This document shows positions 20,486 to 33,022 of a stretch of 64,000 nucleotides of DNA, in pieces (the first letter of the stretch is position 1; the number at the start of each line of letters is the position of its first letter). Source of the DNA: Galdieria partita (lineage: Eukaryota; Rhodophyta; Bangiophyceae; Galdieriales; Galdieriaceae). The DNA lies in NCBI GenBank assembly GCA_025991245.1, contig BQMJ01000042.1:148617-212616 (forward strand), given 5' to 3'. A program made the position numbers and the translations under genes. Under the pieces are notes generated by a model. It worked only from the letters and a program-made list of their open reading frames with translations, was not told the DNA's origin and did no database searches.

Positions 20486-23384
20486 TTAACTGAAGATTCT
20501 TCGATATATCCACCATGTCAATAAAGCCATTGCTATCCATACACTGAGAGACATCCAATGAGAAAGCATTTCAAGTGCTTTTGACAACTGAACCCAAAGT
20601 AATTTGAATCTCAACCATCTTTGAAATATAATCTCTATCCAGCGATGATATATTTGAAACCACTCAAGTATATGTAAAGCTATTTTAACGGGAATCATTC
20701 CTTCTGGATAGAGGTTTACGGAGATATCATAATATCTTTTGGCTAAATGAAAATCTCGTGCTAGTCCGATGCCTTTAAAATACATGAAACCCAAATTGAA
20801 TGATGCTTCAGCATTGCCCATTTCTGTTGCTTTCAAGTAACTATCAACAAAGTCAATCAAACACAAGTCGTAAAATAGGATATACTTACGCTTCTGCAGC
20901 CTTTCTATATCCAATTGAGTGGTTATCATTCAAATATCCATCGTAAAATAGGTCACCAATCTTCAGTTGTGAATAAGGATTGCCTTGTCTAGCAGATAAT
21001 CGATAATAATAATGTGCGTTTTGATAAATAAACAAATCCTTTGAGACAAGTGATGAATGGAAACCCAAACGAGACTTCCAATATTGTATTTTTGAAAATA
21101 TATTTCTTTTACCACCATAAGCCAATCCAAGACCATGTTCATACATATATGCTGCATTATATTGAGCTGTTTCCACTCCAGCTAGTGCAGCTTGAACATA
21201 TCGAAGCAATCCAGTGGCATAATCTCGACTACTCATAGCCCGAAATGCACGACTCATTAAATAAGTTGGTCGACCTCTTTGAGCCACAAATTTGAAATAT
21301 AACGCAGCTTTGGTACAACGATCACCTGTCACTATCACACTAGGCTCCGAAAACACCAACTCTCCTAATCGATAAGTAGCATGAGAATGTCCATGTTTGG
21401 AGGCCTTTAAGAAATATGAATAGGCATTCGGAATATTCTGATACTCATCCAATCCCTTCCATGATAACATACCCAGATTATACAAGGCATCCACACTGCC
21501 TTTACTAGCAGCATCTCGAAACCAATGAACAGCTTTACTAATATTCTTCTCCGTTCCAATTCCATAATAATAACAATAACCAATGGCATTATATGCTTGC
21601 GCATCTTCTACTTGAGCAGCTTCATGAAAAAGTTGCCATGCTACAGTTTCATTCTTTTCTCGATTAGCCAAACCAAACAAAGAAAATATGCCTAAAAGTG
21701 TATTTCCTTGGGGATAGCCATGAAGAGATGCTCTTTCAAAATATTCCGCTGCTCTTTCAAAGTCTTGATTGACTCCATATGCACCAGAAAGAAACAGTTC
21801 TCCTAAAAAGAGTTCCGATTTGCCATCATTATTTTCGGCTTCATGATATTTGTATTCAATAATGTCATTGGTTGCTTGACGGTCCTTGATCCAGGCTTCA
21901 TGATTAAATAACAAAGTAATTTCTCCTGAAGAATAAGGCAACGAAGGACGTCCCATTAAACTAAGACGAACGCCATCTCTTAAAGTAATATTCATTTCTT
22001 CTTTCTCTTCCGTAAAGGCATTGAATGGTGATAAGGAAGAAATATAGGGTTCTATAAAACTTTGACGGATCGTTTGCCAAGCTGCCCTCTTATAGTAATA
22101 AGCACTCTTGATACAATCTCGTGGCACTCCAATGCCATATAAATAACGAAAACCTAGCGCACTCTGTGCATAGTCAGAACCTCCTTCCGCTGCAAAAGTC
22201 CACAATAACAAGGCAATCGCATATCTTTGTTCACTTTCTAAATTCAGCAACTCTTCCAAATGATTAGAAAAGAAGCCATTAGGTAATCGATTGAAGGACT
22301 CCAAAACAGAAATTTCTTTAATAGCAAAGTGGTCTCTGGAAAACCAATTGGCAAGGTATCGCAATCGAGTTGAGAATTTTTTTGGATCTTCGTCTATTGT
22401 ATGAAGAAAAGTATTCGAAAAAGAACTTGCCAATACCATACCCAACAATGCTTGTGCATCTGGATTGCCATAATCCGCAGCCTTTGCAAGAAATAAATAG
22501 GCAAAGGACAAATTCTGTGGTATACAATCACTCAATCCAGAAAGATAAAGTGCACCCAAAGTAGCCATACAACCATCATCACCTTGTACAGAACCTAATA
22601 AGAAGCTTTCCAAGGAAAGAATGGCAAGTCTCTTGGCTTCATTCATGGGATCCTTCAACAGTGCCAAAGTACCTAGAGGACTTTGTTGATCCTGCAGTAT
22701 GTAAATAGCTCTATTCAAGTAGTCTACTCCTTGTTCAAAGTATACTGTACGATTCCTGTTCTGTTCACTAGTCAACTGTTCCAACAGTCTCCAATAGAAA
22801 TGATAAGAACTATCCTTTGAATTGAAACGAGTTTCAGTACTCTTATCCTTCTCACCTTCCTTGGACAATGGAATAGTTTTACTCGAAGGTATCAATGAAA
22901 TAGGAATTCTCGCAGTTTTCTTGTCTCCTTGAACAACTTCAATCACCGAATCAGGATATATTCGACTAGAGTTCAACACAAAAGAAATAGCAGTATCGTT
23001 GTGAACATAAACTTTCGAAACATGACTTCCATCTATCAAAACTTTTAGAAGAGGCTCCTTTTCAAGCTCATCTAGTGAAACGTTATCCTCTCGATGGTAT
23101 TGTCCTTCACCATAGCCAATCATACGGGCTTTTCCAAAGTTTTTGCCAAATATAGTAAAGTTTTGTGCTTGTTCAGAATATTGATCGAAAGAGCTACTTT
23201 CAGTAACTGAGTGAGAAGAAGACTCCAACAAGGGAGAATCATCAGGTTGGAGACTCTCTTGAGAGGAAAGAGTATCATTTGTAATTGAATTGGATACTAA
23301 AGGAAGCTGTTCTGCCACAATGTTTTGCAAAAGTAGTAAATAAAGAAGAAAAGAGAACAAAACGAATGGAATGGCTCTGCACAT
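20486..23384 (-). CDS. SEL1L/HRD3-like SEL1-repeat protein
   Basis: Likely ER-membrane adaptor of the HRD1 ERAD ligase. Two exons, 23384-20890 and 20840-20486, intron 49 bp, 949 aa. A signal peptide (CRAIPFVLFSFLLYLLLLQNIVA region) is followed by a long luminal part with many SEL1 repeats, e.g. GCMATLGALYLSGL, DAQALLGMV, YAQSALGFRYLYGIGVPRD, AQAYNAIGYCYYYGIG, ALYNLGMLSWKGL and ASFNLGFMYFKGIGLARD. A hydrophobic segment near the C-terminus (LSVWIAMALLTWWIY) would be the membrane anchor, as in SEL1L and Hrd3. The first in-frame ATG is 23384; upstream codons are only a TTG run. Divergent from ThiC with 57 bp between the ATGs. Confidence 0.85.
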
Positions 23385-23387
23385 TAA

Positions 23388-25585
<2,198 letters not shown>

Positions 25586-25776
25586 ATGTACCTAGGATTG
25601 TTGAAATAAAGACTTTCTTTGCTGTATTCAATTACGAAACTTCTCACGTTGTTATCTGACAGGAAAGATGGACACAATACTTTTCCTATCTTGAGAAACC
25701 ATCTACACCAAAAAAAAGTTGAAAAAATAACAAGCCAGCTCCAAACTTTTAAGTATGCTGCTTGACACGGCACCGT

Positions 25777-26094
25777 TTAAGAAGTCTTCGGGACTCTATG
25801 TCTTAGGGGCTGTGTTGGACTTCTTTTCGAAGTTGAATCCTTGACAACTTGATCCTTCTGTTCTTTATTCTTCGGTTTCTCCTTTGCAGTGGGCGTCTTG
25901 TTGCTATCCTTGTACAAGAGGATGCAAGTAAACAAAGTAGTTAAAAGTACAAAAGCACCAAACCAAATTCCAACAACTAACAAAAGTCTGTTGGAAGAAG
26001 TTTGCCATCTACGAGTCAACTCTTCAATAAATATTGCCCAAGGCTTGGAAAGGACTTTGAGAGACTCTTTTACAATGGCTTCAACTCGTTCCAT
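25777..26094 (-). CDS. Small single-pass membrane protein, unknown
   Basis: 105 aa from the first in-frame ATG. Frame continuation to 26175 uses only a GTG start and is less likely. An amphipathic N-terminal half (MERVEAIVKESLKVL) is followed by one strong transmembrane helix (LLLVVGIWFGAFVLLTTLFTCILLY) and a Lys/Pro/Thr-rich tail of about 40 residues. No family recognised. It lies alone between ThiC and the bZIP pair. Confidence 0.55.
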   Translation of the reverse strand: MERVEAIVKESLKVLSKPWAIFIEELTRRWQTSSNRLLLVVGIWFGAFVLLTTLFTCILLYKDSNKTPTAKEKPKNKEQKDQVVKDSTSKRSPTQPLRHRVPKTS

Positions 26095-26838
26095 AGAAAA
26101 TGTGAAAAGGATGTTGGAGACCCAAAGCAACTTGTTTCTGATGATATGAAATGACGAATGAGGTGATCTTATCACAGAGGTGATGGGATGTGCTTGGTCT
26201 TTTGTTATCTGTCTTCTTAGTTGGCTAAATATGGCTTTAACTTCTTTCTCTTGTATTCAAAAACAGGTGCAAGTCAGAGCTTCTTCAAAATGATTGGCTA
26301 GGTCATTTATTAAGTTATACGTTCCAGCAACCTTGTTGAAAAGAATTGACTGAATACTTGTAAACACGGCCCAGTTGGAGGAAACTACACTTTGCTTTTT
26401 TCTCTCTGTCGTTCCAACAACCGGAAAGATTTGACAACTCTAAACGATATCATAGACAGCACTTGTTCGGTCCAAAAAGTCTCTAAGATATATCTTGTAG
26501 CGATCTGTGTTCATAATCAGGGAAGCACAATAACTTTTTCACTTGGCAAATGCTATGAGAGAAAGGGAGAAAGAAAAAGAGAAATTAAGAGAGAAAAATA
26601 AAATGGGAATAATATTCTTGGACTACGAACACGTTTTGCTTCCACTGTTATTATTCGGCCAATCAATTTCCTCCGTCCTGTCCCCAAAAAGATATATCCA
26701 AAGAAATAAAAATAAAGAATAAAAATAAACGGCGAATAAAAGGGGGGAAGGGAGAGATAGAAAGAAACAACAACTCTCTCTTAGAAACAGTCCAGTTGTA
26801 AAAAGAACTTTGGAACCCTAGCTGCTTTTATATAGTTC
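26095..26838. other. Intergenic region upstream of bZIP pair
   Basis: About 740 bp without a supported gene. It ends with purine-rich A/G sequence (26570-26780) directly before the first bZIP gene, probably its promoter and leader. No RNA gene seen. Confidence 0.5.
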
Positions 26839-27792
26839 ATGGGTTCATTTGAAGATATTTTTGGTGCTTGGACAGAGGATTGGGAGTTGGCGAGTTGCCA
26901 GTTTGTTACCGAGAGCAAAGAGCCTCCATTTATACAAGTTCCCTTTGAAGACCTTGAAAGACCTAAATGGGGTGGAAACTATACCAACGCTTTTGAAGGG
27001 CACAATAGTCCTTGGTGGCAACCAAATTGTTCCAACTGCCCCTTCTCGCTGTCAAGTGAAGAAAATAGACCAGATAGTTTTGAAATATCAAGCAGTGTGA
27101 CTCACTCGTGTTCTGATGCTTCACCAAACGTTCCTTTGGGAACGAACACGGAGCAAGAAGATGACTTTGAACATGTTTTTCATAATGGTCTTATAGAGGA
27201 TGAACCAACTTGGGATCCATCCTGGAAAGACCATAGTTACCATTTCATGATGACATTCACTGAAGATACATTATCAGAGAAGGGAGTTGATGTCACAGAG
27301 GAACAATCGTTACATTGTGTATCAACGAGAAGGAAAAAGCAGCAATTGGAAACCTTTCCAACGGAGCAGTTGAAGGATTTGAAAGGCTCAACATCTGCAG
27401 AAGGTCGAAGAATGACTGCGGAGGAGAGAGCATTGATGTTATATAAGAGGAAGTTAAGAAATCGACATTCAGCTGCTCGTTCGAGACGAAGAAGAACAAT
27501 AATTTTGAATGAGATAAGTGAAGAATTGTCTACTCTAAAGACTATGATGAAGCAACTGCAATGCCGGTTATGCTTGTATGAAGGGGGAGGGTTTTTGTCA
27601 AAAGTGGACGCAAAATTGGAAGAAGTTGGCACAAATTTATCAGTGCAGTCGAAAAGGTTATTTTCTATTGAATATCAGGTGGCTATATTGCGAGCCAAGC
27701 TTATGGGAACAAAGGTAAAGGGGACCTTTTACACCGAGCAACAGCATTGGGAGAATACGACAGAAAGATCGATATCATTTACAAGTGTTTGA
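26839..27792 (+). CDS. bZIP-type transcription factor 1
   Basis: Single exon, 317 aa. The basic region KRKLRNRHSAARSRRRR has the canonical N-x7-R spacing; a following heptad helix (NEISEELSTLKTMMKQL) is the presumed zipper. The N-terminal half is acidic and aromatic (EDIFGAWTEDWELA), as in an activation domain. Immediately before the basic region is the segment DLKGSTSAEGRRMTAEER, nearly repeated in the next gene. The C-terminal part predicts another helix. Likely a nuclear DNA-binding regulator; target unknown. Confidence 0.8.
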   Translation: MGSFEDIFGAWTEDWELASCQFVTESKEPPFIQVPFEDLERPKWGGNYTNAFEGHNSPWWQPNCSNCPFSLSSEENRPDSFEISSSVTHSCSDASPNVPLGTNTEQEDDFEHVFHNGLIEDEPTWDPSWKDHSYHFMMTFTEDTLSEKGVDVTEEQSLHCVSTRRKKQQLETFPTEQLKDLKGSTSAEGRRMTAEERALMLYKRKLRNRHSAARSRRRRTIILNEISEELSTLKTMMKQLQCRLCLYEGGGFLSKVDAKLEEVGTNLSVQSKRLFSIEYQVAILRAKLMGTKVKGTFYTEQQHWENTTERSISFTSV

Positions 27793-27968
27793 CTGTTGTT
27801 ATTTTTCGTTGTTGTAAAATAGTTTTTAATAAATTCTAAATAAGAAGAATGAGAGGGATGAAATTTTCTTCGAGACAAATTCACTGGGCCCAATCAGACG
27901 ATCTCGATGTCAGATTGAGCAGTTGAAGCCTTCTTTCTTTATGTACCTACCACTCTACAGTCTGATAA

Positions 27969-28502
27969 ATGAGCTCTGAGAAGTCTGGTTTCAAGGAAAA
28001 TACTAGGGAAACCATGTTTTGTACTTTACATTCAGCTTCTAGTGAACGTGAAACGAGAGATTTGAAAGGTACTACTTCTGCCAGGGCCCGAAGAATGAGT
28101 GCAGAAGAGAGAAATCTGGTACTATTAAAGAGGAAGCTGAGAAACAGAGCTTCTGCTGTTCGATCAAGGAAACGTCGTTTGGCAGTAATTGAACGGTTAT
28201 ATGGTCAGTTGATCGAACTATCGCTTTTGGCATCACGGTTGGAAGAACGGTTGAGAGCCCTGGAATTGGAAAGACCGAGGTTGGAGTCTGTTACAAACGA
28301 TTCTTTGGGAGTTGTTGAGCATAAATATGGGCAACTTGTGCCTTTTCAAGAGGACTTTTATATGGGAGAACCGTTGGTTCTTCTGTTTGACTCCTCTCCT
28401 CTGTTGCAGAAATCTTTTGCAGATTGGTCCGCATCTCTAAGCGACTTGGAACTAGAAAATTATTTTAGTTTGGATCTTAGTTATCCTAATAATAGTATTT
28501 AA
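27969..28502 (+). CDS. bZIP-type transcription factor 2
   Basis: Single exon, 177 aa, tandem paralogue of the preceding gene (177 bp gap, same strand). Shares DLKGTTSARARRMSAEER followed by the basic region KRKLRNRASAVRSRKRR and a Leu-rich helix (LIELSLLASRLEERLRALEL). The acidic N-terminal half of the neighbour is absent: only about 25 residues precede the shared block. It could act as a partner or a competitor of the longer protein; that is inference. Confidence 0.8.
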   Translation: MSSEKSGFKENTRETMFCTLHSASSERETRDLKGTTSARARRMSAEERNLVLLKRKLRNRASAVRSRKRRLAVIERLYGQLIELSLLASRLEERLRALELERPRLESVTNDSLGVVEHKYGQLVPFQEDFYMGEPLVLLFDSSPLLQKSFADWSASLSDLELENYFSLDLSYPNNSI

Positions 28503-28686
28503 ATTGTGACACTTTGCTTTACTTGGCAGTTGAGAATAATAATGGAATTGTGTTCAAACACGAAATGTTAAGTGCATGGCATAAAATCGTTTGGCAACTA
28601 TAGCGTCACAACTTGAACATTCATTTTGTTTATCATTGAACATGCATCAGTTTAAATTCTTCTCTAAACCCCATATCTTTATGAAC

Positions 28687-30236
28687 TCAACTACTGCAGT
28701 ATAATTTGTGAATCATAAAAACACGCTCTAGAACATCTTGGACTATTTTATCAGGAGTACTGGCTCCACTAGTAACACCAATAGTAATAGGACCCCGTTT
28801 CAGAAAGTTTTCCTTTTCAAGTAACTCTTGACTGGAAGATGAACGGAATACGATGCGATTATGAGGACCTCAATAGAAAACGAAATAAGACAACATCATC
28901 TCTCATTTACTCTTATGAAACTTACCTATCCGTTCAGGTCCATCTATATAATAACTGGGAATGCCCTTTCTCTCGGCGATTTCTTGCAAATGACTAGTAT
29001 TGCTCGAGTTGAATCCTCCAACTACTAAAACCAAATCCAGAGGTTCCTCCACCAGATCTAGCATAGCATCTTGACGTTCTTGTGTGGCATCACAAATCGT
29101 GTTGAAAGCAATAAAATGTTTAGAAAGTTCTTGCGGTCCAAACTTTTTCAACATAGTTTCTTCAAATAACTTGGCAATGGCATTTGTCTCATTCTTCAGC
29201 ATTGTAGTCTGATTAGCAATGCCTACAGCTTCGAGATCTCTATCAGGATCGAATCCCGACGACATGGCGTTTTTAAATTTCGAAATAAACTCATTTTTGT
29301 CTCCTCCATATAATATATATTTACAAATATACTGTGCTTGTTCTATATTTAAAACAATAATATACCTAAAGTATATTTGAATGGAAAGAAATATACTCAA
29401 TAAGAAGATACTAACTTTTCCGAAAAAGAAGCAGTAGCAATAGTTTCTTCATGATTCCATTTGCCGTGAATGACAGAAGTACAGTTTGCTCTCTTGTGCT
29501 TATCCACTGAATTCCAAACTTTAGAAACCCAGGGACAGGTCGTATCCACGATTTGACAACCGAGATCTGAAAGATACTGCATCTCATTTAAGGTCGCACC
29601 AAAAGCAGGCAAAATAACTACATCTTCACTAGAAACTCCGCTAAAATCTCTCACAAAATTCTTATGAGGTACAAACTGCACATTCATTTCGGCTAATCTA
29701 AAGCAAAGAGTTCAACCAGAGAGAGAATCCATTGAAAACGAAACTAGGTACCTCGCGTTCACTTTAGGATTGTGAATGATTTCGTTGGTAATCCATATTT
29801 TTTGTTTTGGAAAATGTTTCCTTGTTTCCAAGGCCATAGCAACTGCTCTTTCAACTCCCCAGCAAAAACCATATGAGCTCGCTAGCTTCACAGTCACCTT
29901 ACCACTGCGAATTTCCTTGTTTCCTGCTCTAGCTTCTTGTAAAAGTAAAGAGGAAAATTCAGAGTTCATAAGCATTTGTGTTGCCTCTTTCTCTTCTGAA
30001 AAGCCCCTACGATTAAATTTTTCGGAAGATGTCAACTTTCGACGCAAAGCTCGTTTATCCAAGGACTCTTCATAGAGACTGTGTTCTTCCAGACTATTTG
30101 GTTCAATACATTGAGTCCAAACAGGACCTACTGCTTGCACACGTTTAGGTGAGTGACAATGAAAGCAAACTTTTTTTTTCTTTTCCCAACTTTGAAAAGT
30201 AACTGTGACATATCGAAGACAGATAAAAGACATCAT
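28687..30236 (-). CDS. ispH: HMBPP reductase IspH/HDR (plastid MEP pathway)
   Basis: Last enzyme of the plastid MEP isoprenoid pathway, reducing HMBPP to IPP and DMAPP. Four exons: 30236-29752, 29697-29416, 29365-28926 and 28868-28687, introns 54, 50 and 57 bp, 462 aa. The three cluster cysteines are present: [21 protein letters not shown] and [13 protein letters not shown]. Also present are [26 protein letters not shown] and [13 protein letters not shown]. An N-terminal extension of about 115 residues before the core fits a plastid transit peptide. The form with the [19 protein letters not shown] insert matches the plant/cyanobacterial type. Confidence 0.95.
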
Positions 30237-30424
30237 CTCTCTTCTTTGGCCAATTCTTGATTTCTCCTGTTGATAAAAGATTCTTCCGACATCGGATAAA
30301 ACTGCACAATTGAAAACTTTTTATACTATTGATTCTAAAGATTCATCTTTGAGCTGTTTTCATGTATACAAGTAAGTGGTTCTTATATTAGAAAAGTTCC
30401 TGTTACCAATATGTCGAGTGGATT

Positions 30425-30631
30425 CTAAAGAGTGCAACTTGTGCAGTTGTTGATATTATCGCTAGTTATGAGACGACTTGTTTTGCACAAAAAGAGAGAG
30501 AATAACAAACAACTAGAACAGTACCGTTTTGTTTCCTTTACGGCTCTTTCATTTAGGTGCTCTTTTTGCACGACGTACCTACGTTGCAGAACTTGTAGTA
30601 TTAGCGATTCACGTGTGGAAGAATCTTCCAT
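30425..30631 (-). other. Small ORF of uncertain status
   Basis: 68-codon frame starting with ATG (MEDSSTRESLILQVLQRRY), charged and helical in its first half, Cys/Ser-rich in the second. It lies between IspH and the MGCC gene. A 47-bp GT-AG intron could also be drawn in it. No family recognised. Confidence 0.25.
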
Positions 30632-30704
30632 GTTATGGTTTCAAGTATTTAGAAAATAGGAAGTTTGTTATTCATACATGATTCGTCCTGTTATGAAGTT
30701 ATTT

Positions 30705-31417
30705 CTAGTCGTTAACCAGATTTTCTACGGCAATCTTGTCTTCTTGTTCCTTTGGGTTTCCAGAAGCGCCACTATTTGCTTCAATTCTTGCAGCAAATTC
30801 ACAGTGTCTAGAATGATATCGACAGTTTGGTGGCCACAACTCATCGTTACAACCTTGATAAGAAGTCAGTGGAAGCCTTTGAAGAAACAACGTGACTCGG
30901 ACCTACCTTTACATATTACGAACCTCGGCCTTAATGACGGAGCATATATATCTGGATTGACTCTACGAGCTTCTCTTTCTGCTTTTGTCTTTTTCCTCTT
31001 CTTTATTGTAAAATTGCTGCTAGTTGTATCAGTTGTGCACGTATCCGCATTGGACGAACAGTAGCTATTGGAATCTCTATCTTCGGACATTTGTGTTGCT
31101 CTGAAAATACCATCTTCTTCTGGTAAGGACCTAGTTATCAAAGTTGAAAATCCCGCGACATCAGATTTCACAAATGTTGGTGTTGTCGTTGGAAGAACTT
31201 TTTGTGTCGCTGAGTAGTTCAGATTCCAGCCTATTGTATTTTCAACTTGGGACTCCAACTCTGATTGTTTGGTTGCTGTTGTATTCTTTAGTCCTGGGGA
31301 AATCCAATCCTTGGTGGTTTCCGTATATTTATCGAGAAGCTCAAAATGGTCGTCGCCTTCTTGTTCACTAGAAAGAAATCTCTTCATATCTAGTCTGTTA
31401 ATAGAACAGCAGCCCAT
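30705..31417 (-). CDS. Unknown protein with N-myristoylation-like start and Cys/His cluster
   Basis: Two exons, 31417-30907 and 30853-30705, intron 53 bp with donor GTAGGT, 219 aa. The chosen start gives MGCCSIN: Gly2 for N-myristoylation and Cys3/Cys4 for palmitoylation, which suggests membrane attachment. The middle is Ser/Thr-rich and disordered. The splice junction joins RFVICK to GCNDELWPPNC and RYHSRHCEF, making a compact Cys/His cluster (C..C..C..H..H.C) that could bind zinc, preceded by the basic run KKRKKTKAEREARR. No known family. A start further upstream exists only with TTG. Confidence 0.6.
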
Positions 31418-31513
31418 AAATAAGGGATTCAAAACTGTGTCGAAGACATTTCAGATAAAGCAAAATTCGTAGAAGAATCGTAGACGTCGTCTGCTTGACC
31501 CGAAATCCGAATT

Positions 31514-31581
31514 GCTCAAGAATGAGCATTTTGCCACAGTGGCTTGTGAAAGGGGCCGGAAGCCCCATTGCAAAATGGGGC
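31514..31581. other. Hairpin-rich, locally GC-rich element
   Basis: Just upstream of the MGCC gene the sequence becomes GC-rich and holds clear inverted repeats. GCTCA/TGAGC (31514-31527, loop AGAA) is one. GCCCCATT/AATGGGGC (31562-31581, loop GCAA, a GNRA-type tetraloop on the + strand) is another. GGGGC/GCCCC (31552-31566) is mutually exclusive with the second. It could be a structured RNA gene, a 5' UTR structure on the minus strand, or chance. No known RNA family recognised. Confidence 0.35.
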
Positions 31582-31640
31582 AATCCGATCTATGTCTATG
31601 CGACTTGCAAGTGCTGATTGGTCGTTGGGAACTCGATGGG

Positions 31641-32259
31641 AAGAGTAAAATTTTCATATTGTTTCCAAAAGGTTTCAGATTCACCTTTTGAGTAGTCAAG
31701 TAAGGTTTCACAGTGTAAAAAACCTGCATATTATCAAATATTTCCGTGTAAATGCCCAGAATTCAAAGGCTTGTCATTTTGGCAAGGTTCAAATATCTAT
31801 TGAATAGGAGAAAAGTTACTTGGCAAAGCCAAGGAGTCTCTGTAGTCATTACCTCGTAGCTAGATTGTTCCAAAAAGAGCTTGTGTTATTCCACTTGTAT
31901 GTTTATTCCTTGTATTCCCTTTTTGAACTGGGTCATAAGGGTAATTGTTGCCTATACTTTTCACAAAAGACTCAAGTATAGCCCCTAATAAGAGCTGTTT
32001 TCGATCGACTCCACTGTGGAAAACTCAAGAGAAGAGGAATGTTGTACTGATGTAATAGAATGAGTCGTCACATTTGGAATATTTTTTATATGAATAGGAA
32101 CACTCTGGGTTGGAGTTTCCTCAGCTATGTATTTTGAGGTTTACAACTGGGCAAGTTGACAACTTTCCAAATATCTTTGAAAGTTCCAAGAGTCCTTCGT
32201 CCCTGCTAAGAGTGCCTCAAGTAGGTGTGTATATAGCGAAAGTTTTCTGCTTTGTCGAC
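31641..32259. other. Gene-free stretch
   Basis: Short frames only, without ATG or family features. This marks the change from the gene-dense arm to the subtelomeric block. Confidence 0.4.
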
Positions 32260-32760
32260 TTTTGTTCCAGTCTCTTTACTGGCTTCAAGTTGATTTGAAG
32301 AACATTGGCCTCTAGTTGACAGGAATCATTTCAAGAGAGTATTATGTACCGTTTTCAAGCAAAAAGGCACGTCTCCCACAACTTGGTCGCCAAATATTCA
32401 AAGAGAAATTTCGGCCATTGAACCGTGCTGATAAATGTCCAGCTGAACTGTTTGCAAACTGGAAGGACAGTGAGTTTTGTGCTACCAGTATCAGGTACTT
32501 TTAGACTTTTGCAAGGCGAGTTTACACACTCTGGTCGAGTATTTCAATTACCAACAGAATGTGATTCAAGTACACAAAGAAAGTGAAATATGCATGTTTT
32601 GTATTTTGCCGATCAGTATGTTGATAAAGAAACCAGTCAAGTTTCTAGTACATAGACCAAGTGTCGCATATTCTATCTTGTATAATTTAAATTCGAAAAT
32701 AAAGAATCAGTTGTTGACTCTTTCTATTTTGTAAAGTCTACATATGAAAACTCTAGCAAG
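32260..32760 (+). repeat. Dispersed subtelomeric repeat, copy 1 (inverted relative to copy at 53.6 kb)
   Basis: Reads as the reverse complement of 53565-54120. The clearest match is a 39-nt block around 32692-32730 (CGAAAATAAAGAATCAGTTG and onward) that is identical to the reverse complement at about 53602-53640. Similarity continues through AACTTGGTCGCC.. and TTCAAGTTGATTTG.. to about 32260. A third, weaker copy lies at 44465-44640. No coding capacity is convincing. Confidence 0.75.
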
Positions 32761-33022
32761 ATGTATTTCACTGTTCTAGTGCTCCCACTTGAAAATACAA
32801 CACCACAAACGAATTATAACTTTAGAAACACAAGGCAACTCAGTTTCGAAGCTGTCCTTAAGTGGAACATTCGTTATTAGATTGTCTATCAATAGCTTTA
32901 TATGAGACTTTGCTTCTTCAAATGTTCTTTGGTAAAATAACTTTTGTTCTAAAAATGGGCAACTGTACAGTACATCTAATCAATATCTTTTGCACTCACA
33001 AATACAACAAGATTTATAATTG
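32761..33022. other. Gene-free spacer
   Basis: AT-rich sequence between the repeat copy and the decayed family relic. Nothing recognised. Confidence 0.3.

Noticed and set aside
22318-22564. Short frames inside the SEL1L-like gene
   Set aside because: Antisense or out-of-frame shadows.
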